This document shows, one piece after another, positions 1-16,459 of a stretch of 64,000 nt of DNA. This stretch comes from Trichoplax sp. H2 (lineage: Eukaryota; Placozoa; Uniplacotomia; Trichoplacea): contig NOWV01000172.1 in assembly GCA_003344405.1 (NCBI GenBank), forward strand, positions 105,870 to 169,869, read 5' to 3'. Position 1 is the first letter of the stretch, and each line of letters opens with the position of its first letter. The notes under the pieces were generated by a model. It searched no databases, had not been told where the DNA came from, and worked only from the letters and a program-made list of their open reading frames with translations. A program made the position numbers and the translations under genes.

Positions 1-481
1 AAATATAATCAAATATTTGATGTACGGTGTAATGTTTTACTACTTTTTAAATTTATGTTTTGTACCACATTTCACTAATGTTTGATAATTATTTTAAAAA
101 ATATTAATTCTAACTAGAATCTAAACCCTGTCAACACCCGCTTAACTGGAGAACAAATAAAACCAGTAATGAAAACAGATAAATTGCATTAATTATCTGA
201 TCGTCAATGAGTTTGTAATATATTAAAAATGAAATAGCTATCGCAACAAAAAGGTCTCATATTTATAAAACATTCATTCTCTCATCAGTATTTTTTCTTA
301 ATTTTCTCTTATAGATTTTTTTAAAATCTAAACTTCCACAGGATACTTTAAGTCTGGTCAGTTCAATAATATATCTTTTATTATATTATGTAATTTATTC
401 TATAATCCCTAGTTCTTGCATAAGATAAATTCTAGCCTGCTGTTAATACTACTATTTTTTATTCTTTAATCTTGTTTGTAG
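1..481. other. Intron of the Eps15-like gene
   Basis: No coding exon recognised. The stretch ends in a TTTGTAG acceptor directly before the first visible exon at 482, so it is taken as intron. Upstream exons of the same gene are expected outside the window. Confidence 0.6.
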
Positions 482-3400
482 ATATGGGATACGTGCGATT
501 TTGAAAAAGATGGTACTTTAGATAAAGAAGAATTTATTTTGGTAAGTAATAATATGCGTATAATATTCTAACTGAATACTTTATATAATAAAATAAAATA
601 TTTAAAAATTATATACAATTATAGGCTATGTATTTTATTTCGAATGCGGTGAAAGATAAACCAATTCCCAAACGATTACCAGGAGAACTTATACCTCCAT
701 CTAAACGAAGCAGCCATCATGTACTAAAATTCTAGCTATGCAATTTCTTAAAGTCCTGTCATGGTAATAATTTGTAGAAAATTAATGTCATAAACATATT
801 CTGTTCATATATAATTAGGGAAAAATTGCAACCACAGACAATTCTACAGTAGACTGGGTTGTAAGCAAGAGCGATAAGGAGAAATATGATGAATATTTCC
901 GAAATATAAATCCAGATATAACTAGTGAACTTAAAGGTAGAAACATTCTAATGAAGGAACAAAGATGTTGCTATTCTTTTCTTATGCACGCAAATTGTAA
1001 ACGTGTCTTATTGTATGCTATTCATTTGATCCTTTAGCGGAAGATGTTCGCGATGTCTTTCTCATGTCTGGCCTTTCTCAGCAGGTTTTAGGTAGCATCT
1101 GGTAAGAACTTTTCTTTGATTATTCTTTGATTACAAATAGTCACGGAAGAGAAAATTATCTTATTATACTCATCCCATTGTTAGGAATTTGTGTGATATC
1201 AATCATACCGGGAAACTAAATAGTGAACAATTTGCATTAGCTTTATACCTAATACAACAAAAGGTAAAGTTGCAACGAAGATTTTTTTGATTTACTATCG
1301 TTATATTAGTTACTTTAGTTATATATGCCTTTCAAATCTATGAATATAACGCACGTAGATAAACGGCATCGAACTACCCCTAACGCTTTCAGCAAATATG
1401 GTACCTCCGTCAATGAGACTTGATAAATCGGTCGAAAAGGTACAATCACAAAGTACTATCATATATTTTATGCTTATGTGATATTTTTGATGGAGCCGGA
1501 TACTAATAAATCACTAAATCTAATTCCGACAGCCTGCATCGGCGTTTGATTCGTCTGCTTTTAAGGAATTTGATTCACTGAATCGAAATATCCAACAGCT
1601 TATAAGGTCAGTATAATATTGGATAAAGAACGGAATAAATTATAATCGGAGAGATTAAAAGCATCATAAAATTTATGATTTTATAATCTCTCATTAGCGA
1701 TAAAACGAAATTACAGAAAGAAATTGGAGATACGGAGAGTTCAATTAGGCAAATTACTACTCAGATTGAAGATTTTACGACTGAATCTCAAAAATTAAGC
1801 GTAGAATGTGTTGAATTAGCAGCTAGAAAAGAAGAAATCCAAAAGGAGCTTGCTGATTTAGAAGCTGAAGTAAGTAAAAATTGAGCCTATTTTAAAAATA
1901 ACACGCTTAATGATTGATATTCTTCGCTGTAAATATAATATAGAAAATTAAGCAGGAAAATATCGTTAAAGATATTTGCGAAAAATACGAAAAGGAACAA
2001 CTAGAGGTACAATGATTTAATGTAGCTACTAACGAATCATTAAGAAATTGTTAGAAACTTATAATAATTTGTTTACTAGATAACAAAAATGAAACAGCAA
2101 TTGCAGATGCAAGACAAAACGGTCAAAGTAAGTTTTACCATCATATTTTGTAGAAATGAAAATCATTTACTAATATAACTGTGACGTAGGAACAAGAAGA
2201 AGAGCTGGCGAGAGCTCGATCAGAATTAAATAATTTGCGTAATACTGAATCTAGACTAGATGCAGAGGTAAAACTGAAGCATTGTACTAAACATCTTTTT
2301 TCTAACGTATATTTAAGTAGTACACTACGTACGATATTTATCACACTAGATTGAAAATGCTCGAAATAAGTTAGACAGTCTTGTAAAAGAAATCAAGGAT
2401 ATCAATGCCGAAATTAAAGTGGTAAATTTTATGAAAAGATATACTGTAATCTCGTATATCTTGATTTTATCCGGTATCTTGGTACATAATTTTCATTTTA
2501 TTTGTCGTTCTCCATTATTTTAGTTGACTAATAAATCGCAGTCATCCGCTGATGCTAAAACAGAACTAATTGAAAGTATTAAACGATATGGTGGTGAAAG
2601 TAATGAAATAGAGTTGGATTTCAACACTACTGCTAGTATCGATAGTGCTGTATCTTTAACAGAATTTCCTAGTGAAACTTTGGATAATAAGTCTACTAGC
2701 ACAAACAACTTTTCTTCTGATGCTTTTGAAACAAAATTCAATAACAATGCATTTTCATCAGATGCTTTCTCTACCAAATCAGATCAGAATGCATTTAAGG
2801 CTAATTTTGATAATAACAATACATTTTCTTCCGACACTTTCGGCGATTTTAAGGCAGATTTTGAAAATCAGGTAGATTCTTACATTTGATTATATGTTGA
2901 AGATTTTTTTTTATTGCTTGATGGCTTATACATAATTAAATTTTAAAGAATAACCAAGCGATTAGCAATACTGATACCGCTAAGAATAATGTCGATAGTG
3001 GTAAGACGATAGAAAATTCAATTTCTGCATAACGATTGCTATCTTATTAATCAATTATTTTCTTTTAGCGGATGATATAGATCCGTTTAGCACCCAAGAT
3101 CCTTTTGCATCTGGTAAAATTTTATATCGATTCATCAATGTTGCAAATTTGCACGATAAGCTTATAAATCTTTTATAGATCTATAACGTAATTACAGTGT
3201 GTAACTTTTATAATCTCATTGTTTTGATATCTTGTATTTTGTAGATCCATTCAAGACTGATGATGTATTAGCCGACCCATTCGCTGAGGGTGATCCGTTC
3301 TCGGTAAGAATTTTGAATTCTACTGTAACATATCAATTAAAGATATGTATGTCATCCTTCTATTACTGTATTTGTATGCAATAGGAAACGGCTGCAGATC

Positions 3401-4351
3401 CCTTCAGTGAACCGATCTCAAGTATTAATTGATTAATTCTCATATTTATGCTATTATTTCAGTGAATACTAAATGAATTAAGTTGTATTTGTAATCGCTT
3501 AATAGGTAACACTGATGATGCCTTCAAATCTAAAACTTTGAACGACTCAGATCCATTTGGTGACAAAAACGTGAGTTTCTCCGGTTATATTGATCAAATA
3601 ATGTGAACAACTTGGCAGTTCAAACTCATATAAAGAAATTTCATTTTACAGGTAAAAACATCCACTACGACTGGATTTGATAAATTTGATGCGTTTGCAG
3701 ATTTTGAAGGTAGTAAGTCAACCGATAAGGCCTTCGAAAGCCAAAATCAAGCTAACAGCAGTACTGCCTTCACTGCCTTTGGAGATGATCCATTTCAAAC
3801 GAACATTACTGCTACCAGTAACATTAATAACTTAGATCCATTTGATACCAAGAAATCTGATGATCTTTTCGCTAGTGGTAGCAATGATAATACAAGCAAA
3901 AAGTCTCCACCTCCTCGACCACCTCCACCAAAAGTTAAAGGTAAAAGCAAGCAAGATGACCCGTTTGGGGCTTTTTTCTCCAATGATGATCCATTTGCAA
4001 GCAAGTCTAGCGGTAGTGCGCTTTCTTCAAATGATCCGTTCGCACCCAAGTCTACTAGCGACACTGGAAATAATAACAGTGCAGGGTTTGACGCTTTCAG
4101 TAACGCCTTTACGTCAAGTTCATCGTCATCTGCCCCACAGGCAAGTAATTAGCCGTAACCTAGATAATGTAGATCCGACGTATGCTAATTTTGGGAATAC
4201 ACCGACACAGTTCAGTACTTTTTCAGAAGCGGATCAGTTAGATTGGGCGAAAAAAGATAGCAAACGTTTAGAAAGTGAGCGAAAACAACAAGAGGAAACG
4301 GAAGACTTAGAATTGCAAAAAGCCATCAAAGCATCATTAGCGATATCTTGA
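482..4351 (+). CDS. EPS15: Eps15-like endocytic adaptor, 5' partial
   Basis: Clathrin-coat adaptor that binds NPF peptides (EH domains), AP-2 (DPF motifs) and ubiquitin (UIM). Visible exons: 482-541, 625-720, 819-936, 1038-1101, 1185-1263, 1359-1439, 1533-1606, 1698-1869, 1944-2006, 2080-2127, 2190-2267, 2350-2421, 2524-2871, 2949-3000, 3069-3113, 3245-3303, 3385-3421, 3506-3570, 3652-about 4140, then a last exon to 4351. The first two encode the end of an EH domain with a canonical EF-hand loop (DFEKDGTLDKEE) and the PPSKR ending; exons 3-6 encode a complete further EH domain (IWNLCD). Exons 1533-2421 are a coiled coil. From 2524 the protein is Asn/Ser/Phe-rich with repeated DPF motifs and a proline patch (about 3905-3930). 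The end (EADQLDWAKKDS and EDLELQKAIKASLA) matches the UIM tail of Eps15. The last exon is in a different frame from 3652-4140 and the junction is unresolved. The start lies left of the window. Eps15 versus Eps15L1 cannot be decided. Confidence 0.9.
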
Positions 4352-4809
4352 TTTGGTTTTAATGAACATTTTATTATCGTGTTATTATTGTAAAATTGAT
4401 GGCCAGTAAATCATGAAATCTAAAAATAGTTAATCCTCAAAAGCTAACCCATGTATTGCTAACATCTTAGACATCCTATCTACTAGGATAGAAGTAGATT
4501 ATAAAGGTCTTACATATTGGTTCATGTTAATAATGTTATGGAATATATGCTAAGAATATTGAAGCTTGAACCCTGCATTACCATACAATCAAGATTATGT
4601 CAAGAAGTAATGCTCTTGTTCTGGACGAATAATTTAACAATAATTTTTACTCTGAGAATTAAACTACTCACTGTATGTAGTACGCTGTTACGAATTAGCA
4701 TAATTCTAATACCTCCAAATACAAATAGTCCATTACGGTGTATACGCAATTAATTTAATTCATATTTACGAATACACTGGGTGATAATCTTTCGGTGGTA
4801 TTTATAAGT
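4352..4809. other. Convergent spacer between EPS15-like and CTH
   Basis: Holds the 3' ends of two genes facing each other. The 78-codon open frame at 4517-4753 shows no protein-like composition or splice support and is treated as chance. Nothing else recognised. Confidence 0.6.
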
Positions 4810-9297
<4,488 letters not shown>

Positions 9298-10856
9298 GAT
9301 TCTCCAATACAGATATTGTTGTTTTTGATTAATTTATTTATTGCTTAAAGTGTTGGGGAGTGTCAACGGTGCAATGCGCCGACGTCAAATGAAGGTTTGC
9401 CTTTATATAAACTGCGGACGTTTGTCTACAGTACAATGGACTGTAGTCCACAGTGAAAATTACTGTAGACTACAGTACTGTACTGTACTAAAGGCAATTT
9501 GCTTGATACAGCAAAGTATCCTCACAATCTTCCGCTAAAACATTGACGAAGATTCAAGGATTGACTTGAAATCTTCACCTAAAACATTTTTATTGAAACA
9601 TCAGTAGAAGTAACTGATATTTCAACATAGGTGATATCATAAGCAGTGGTATCAAGTCAGATAGGTTGCAAACCAATGCATTCCATGCTGTCGTTATTCA
9701 ATTCAAATCTGGAAATGGAAGGTAGGATTAGCAATGTTGAAGGCGTTACAATGCGTGGATCCATTCAAAGAATAATTGGATTCAACATTGCATTGACGAA
9801 TGGTCTGATGATGTAATTTCATGCAATCTATAAATGAATAATCTGGATATTGAATGGTTGTTATTAGAATAATTCAAAATTTGAATAACTAAACATTCTG
9901 TACAGTACTTACTGTACAACTTCCGTGCATTATTTGCATCAGAACATGAAAGTCTGGTATGATGTACAGTACTGTATATCATCATCACTAGTGGAGTAGT
10001 TAGTACATACTGTACTCAGTGTTGTGTATTGGTAGGTACATCGCACGGAGAAAGAGATTCTGGCAAAATGGACAGCCGGGCCCCTATTTTATAGACAGTA
10101 GGTGAGAAGCATGGACTCAAAAGGGCCGTTTAAAAGGAAAATAATGCAATTTTGTGCAATCTACTCATCTATACGATATCGATATTATAATATTGATTGA
10201 TTTTCTTTTATGAGTTACTTAAGGTTTGCATTCTGAATAATCATGATTGCAGTATGTTGGAATATTGTTATTAATTCCACTCAATATTGACGGTCAGTCG
10301 ACGGTGGGGTTTGCAGTATAAAGTAAACGATACTTCCTGATGATCATACAGCATAATCTTTCCTTAGGATGATCAACTTTTCTTTGGCAATGGATGATTG
10401 CTGTAAAGTTCAACTTTTTCTCAGGCCAATCAAAAGAATACAGTGTGATATAAATGATCATACAGTATATTCGTATATCACGAGCGAGAGCTAGAGACCT
10501 TATCGTTACCGCTAACAGTACTCCATATCCATCATCACATTTGGTGATTTAGTGGTAGATGATCTAGTCGTTGTAAGTTTGGAGAAGCAGAGAGATTTTA
10601 TGGTACTGACATAATATTTGTATATTGAGCACCTGGAGTTCAAAACAAAACAAAAATGTCCTATAAATATACAGTATAGTATAAAGAATTCATTCATGTC
10701 TAGCAGTTGATGGTAGAAGTGGAATCAATAAGTTAAGTGGAACATCTATTGTACTGTACATTCCATGCCAACAAAGACCTGAACCATGTGCTTACGTAGC
10801 AATCATCGATTGGACAGAGATAAGAAGTTGATCATCCTAATTAGGTGGTATCGTAC

Positions 10857-10889
10857 TGTAGACTACAGTATACAGTACTGTAGTCTACA
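10857..10889. repeat. Hairpin, 14-bp arms
   Basis: Left arm 10857-10870 (TGTAGACTACAGTA) is the exact reverse complement of the right arm 10876-10889, with a 5-nt spacer TACAG. It is the clearest palindrome in the CTH/FDX2 region. Confidence 0.85.
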
Positions 10890-11454
10890 AAAATAAATTA
10901 CTCAGGCATGCTTATGAGAACTTCTTCTTTCCACACATAACCATTTTGATGAGTTTCGTTCTCAAAATGTCGCAAAACATTAGTGTTGATTTCTCTGAAA
11001 CGAAAGGATCACGCTGCATAACTCAGTATACAGTTTACAGTACTGCACTGTACTGTAGAACATCCGATCGATGCACTGCAAGTTGTCCGCAACCATATCT
11101 CAACACATTGTGGGTTGCAAAACCTGCGTGTTCATTATACCCTATATACAGTACTGGAAGAACGGTTTGTGTTCACCTAGTCAACTTTCTGCCTGCCATT
11201 GTAGCTATTCAATTGCAATACATGAGGTCCGTAGTAAAATTACGTTGTTAGGCGGTATAGGTACAGTATAAGTGAGCTATCAGAGAGCTACTATTGCATA
11301 ATGAGCCAAGCTTAGCCATGGCAATTATGCGATTTACCGTTAGCTAGCTTTGCTTTTACCAAAGCAAAGCCAATTGCAAAGCTGATACTGACTTCTAGTA
11401 CTGCCGTATGGACACTTATTGTACAGTCTACACTGCAGTGTCCTGCATAGTGCA

Positions 11455-11600
11455 CTGCATACTCCAACTTGGCATTCGGCTTGAACAATTTCTGTCCTAA
11501 CACAGTGTTTGTATAGCGATTGCACTCATTTCTGCTTCGAAAATCAACAATTGGATCGGGTTCGGCTTGCCTTTCCAGTTTCCACTCCATTGCAGCAACT
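11455..11600 (+). repeat. Dispersed repeat, copy 1 (inverted partner at 39663-39790)
   Basis: The segment 11501-11532 matches the reverse complement of 39718-39748 almost perfectly (core TTTGTATAGCGATTGCACTC). Similarity continues on both sides with scattered changes, including GAAAATCAACAATT and CACTCCATT. The edges are approximate. It suggests a small repeat family, possibly a MITE-like element; no target-site duplication or transposase was seen. Confidence 0.7.
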
Positions 11601-11952
11601 GGTGTACAAGTGTACTGTACACTGTACACTGTACAGCATGGGGTCAAATGCTGTACTGTACAGTACAGTACAAAGCGAACACGATACAGTACAAATCACT
11701 CTGGGAGGATCCCGCTATGCAGTGTTCTACAGTATAGTACTGTACAAAACACAGTAATTCGCTATACTCTACGTATAGTATTCGCATGCTGGCCTACAGA
11801 AGGACAGAATATTTCTAAGGCTGCGAGACTATGGTCAATCGATAGTGCTATCAATGTGTGGTGTATGGGTTTCGGGCACTGTTGCAACACCAGTAGTGCA
11901 TCATTTGACTTGCAACTTGCAGCTTCTTACTCAGCTAAATCGCGGAATTGCA

Positions 11953-13217
<1,265 letters not shown>

Positions 13218-16200
13218 CGTATTTCATTTTTCAATCAATTCATTACATCATTTCGTTAATGTGTATTTAGTACTCTTATGTTGCTAACGGCATCAATATG
13301 CTACTATCAAAGTAATGCCGTCCCAGATTAAATCAATTGAACTGTCAAAACTTTATTGGTATTTAAGGTGTAAATAATTTTCTAGTGTAATCAATTATTC
13401 GGATATGCTCTTGAATGAATTACTAGATATATACATGCCTCGTGTTTAAAATTATCAGAAATAATTGAAATCTTAACGGCATGGTAGTGCTCATGAAATA
13501 TCATCGCTACCTCATTAATCTTCATAAACCTGTAAATAGGATGGACAATGACGTTACTTTAAACTAATATTAGTTCATTAATTGGACAAGCAAGGCTTGC
13601 AAATTATTCCACCCAAAACGAATGATTATGGAATATTTTTATAACTCAAATCTCATTTCTAATGTTGTAACGGGATCTTTCAATCAATCAGCCTGATTTG
13701 AATCACTAGAGCTTGTTAATAATCTATAGAAATCCTAGTAATTATTTATGCTATTTGCTGATCATATATGAATTATCACTTATCTTCTAGAACTTTCTTC
13801 ACCACTATACGCAATAAACGTGCGCTTTTTAAAATTAAATATTTATATACGTTTAGATATAAAACAATTTAACGTGTCCTATATAGGCACGAATAAGGCT
13901 TATCTGGTCAATCTGCTGTGAATATTAGAAAAGTTAAAGATACGTAATCTATAGAATACACTCGAACGTATGTCTACTAAAATGGAATAACAAATTAACT
14001 TCAGCACAAGCTATTCCAGCATATAAACACAGTCCTCCAACGAATAATTGACTATGACAGCCGACTCCTTACCAATGTCTATACTTTAGAATAAAATAAT
14101 ACAACCTCCTAGCTTATACTACAAGCTACGCTCGATATATTGCAGGTCTATTGTCATTTATAAGTAAATTAGGCAGTATAATATCTGTAAATCCTTTTCT
14201 AGCGATCAATTAAGGCATATAAGAAACTTACTATACCGCTGTACCATCCCCTTAAAATAGTAGGTAGTCTTATAAAGTACACTTTTGTACGAATGATATC
14301 CAAACATCAATATTAGTGAGTCGTTAATTCATTTGGCTATTTGCTATACTGCAAATAATCTAGTTAAACCTAGCTCCCATTAGTGTATATGAACTCGACG
14401 GTCGTTAAACGCTTTAATCTACATGCTATTCTGTAGGCACTACAATAGTATTCTCATAGCGTAAAAATATACATATTCAGTGATATTCCTACGCAATCGA
14501 ATCTTTGCTCATCATTATAAACGAAAAATTATCGAATGCGAAATCATAATACTACTTATTTGCCAACTTCAAGGTAAATAAATTAAATATGCTGTTATAT
14601 TAGTTGGTAAAACAGAAAATATGCTATTCCATACGTAATAGCATCATTATTCTTATAATATTTAAATAAAATTGGCAACAAGACTTTGCTTATCTATCAA
14701 AGGAAAAGTTACGAAATACAAGAAGCTCGTCATACTATCAAATTTTTGTCAATACTTATGTTGTTTGACTGTAAGTGTACCCCGGATTAACTGATAGCAG
14801 TACAGTTATCATGTTATTTTAAATCTATTAAGCGAATTTACTCTCAAATACGAGTACATAAAATATCCAATATTACTTTCACACATCTTTAATAGCCTTA
14901 AACCATTCGAATAATAGAAACTCGATACATTGCGAATGTTTACCACTCTTTGCTACTTGAATCATTTAAAACAGTACAATAATATGATAACCTTATAACG
15001 CATATAACATTGCACAGTTAAAGTGTTTCATTTTCGAGAATGATTAATGTGTGATACTGATCAGAATCACTTGATCGCAACACACGTAATCTTATTAAAA
15101 TCGAGCTACCAATAGCTATAAAAATAACTCATTAGATACCTGAAGGCTAATTTATAATCTTAGTGTGGATGTATGCTTATATTGCCATGCGGGGGGGAGG
15201 GGATTTTTGACTTCTCATTGTCATTGAAGGTATCTCATCACTTCAGCTTCTAGACTATCTTGTAGAAATATCACTCATGACATGTTTAAAACCAATATTT
15301 ACTTGTTAGTACCTCAATTAGTAGCAAGTAATGTTGCTCACTTATCCCGTTACAGCTTAAAAATATGGTACAATCAGTTAATTTCTGAGATAATGCAAGC
15401 ATCCTCTTTGATTTCAAATCCTATATCAATTATATCTTCTATTACTGTAACAGTCAAGCTATAATAATTAACGATCAGCGACGGGTTACGGACCAACTAT
15501 GAATGCTACACCATTAGCAGCCCAAATAATTTCATTAAATGCAAAGTTGATCTACTGAGATGTTATCCTTGTAACTATTTCTAGCGTACTGTAAACATAT
15601 TTTGATAAATCATTCGCTAGCCAAAGAAAATTTCACTTTATCATGACCCTTACATCAAGTATATGCCCAATTTTAGTGCATAGACATAAAATAGATTAAG
15701 AGTTAGTGATTAATTATTTAAAACAAGGCGATTATAATATATTCTGCAGGAAAAAATTGACGTATTTACCGGTATCTTGTAGTTATAGAAAGAAGAAAAT
15801 ATACAAATAGATTCAATTGATAATAACTACGTTACAGTCGAATCATAGCACAAGACTAAATTATACAATATGAAACATACAGTCGTAGGTGTATACGCTA
15901 ATTAAATCAAGACGCTACAATATTATTGTTCATCTCCTTCTACGCTAGTAAGGTGTGGTCTTAAAATGTAAATTAGTATGAATACAGCTAACAAAAACAG
16001 CATCGCTTGGTATCACAATTAGAATAGCTTGACTGAATAGCCTATGTTAAAATGGCAATGCCTAGATATTATACTTAGAATAGCAAAGTAAGACGACGGA
16101 ATAATCTCCATCAATAGCAAACAGCATCAATTTAGAACAAGGAAGGATATGGTATGGATAGAAACTAGCCAGAATAATAGCACCTGATATGATTATAATT

Positions 16201-16459
16201 AGAATAACGCAGTAGAAAGATTCAATACCTTCATCAGAAGGTGATTTTGCTTTTCTTATTTTAGAGCAACTTATTAACATGGCTATCAAATTAATTAATA
16301 AAACATCACCTTGTTTCAATCAGAAGAACAAAGTGCAACAATTTAAATAGTCTCCATCAATAGGCAAAACAGCATCGTACCGGTATTCTCCTATTATAGT
16401 GCGAATATTTAAGGTATAAAAACTAGCATTTTACAAGTAAGACTTGTCGGGTATATTGA
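13218..16459. other. Convergent spacer, FDX2 / patatin-like A
   Basis: AT-rich with no gene recognised except a weak small-ORF candidate at 15923-16003. A G-rich tract lies near 15189-15204 (GGGGGGGAGGGG). Short related segments around the word AACAGCATC recur near 15993-16003, 16118-16130 and 16365-16376; the latter two share TCTCCATCAATAG. Confidence 0.5.
15923..16003 (-). CDS. Candidate 26-residue single-membrane-span ORF or terminal exon
   Basis: The frame from the ATG at 16003 reads MLFLLAVFILIYILRPHL and ends at TAA with an acidic tail (VEGDEQ): one hydrophobic helix, one positive patch, a short polar end. It could be the last exon of an unrecognised small membrane protein, since it is preceded by a weak AAG acceptor. 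A second hydrophobic frame lies upstream on the same strand (about 16165-16260). No homology is recognised and chance is quite possible. Confidence 0.2.
   Translation of the reverse strand: MLFLLAVFILIYILRPHLTSVEGDEQ

Larger units (their letters stand above)
9298..11952. promoter_or_regulatory. Divergent CTH/FDX2 intergenic region rich in TACAGTACTGTA palindromes
   Basis: Separates two genes transcribed away from each other, so both promoters should lie here. The sequence is studded with variants of TACTGTA / TACAGTA, often as palindromes, for example near 9470-9490, 9960-9980, 10740-10755, 10857-10889, 11030-11055 and 11610-11740. Many short ORFs here (Cys/Tyr-rich, on both strands) are by-products of this low-complexity sequence. 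Regulatory function is inferred from position only. Confidence 0.5.
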
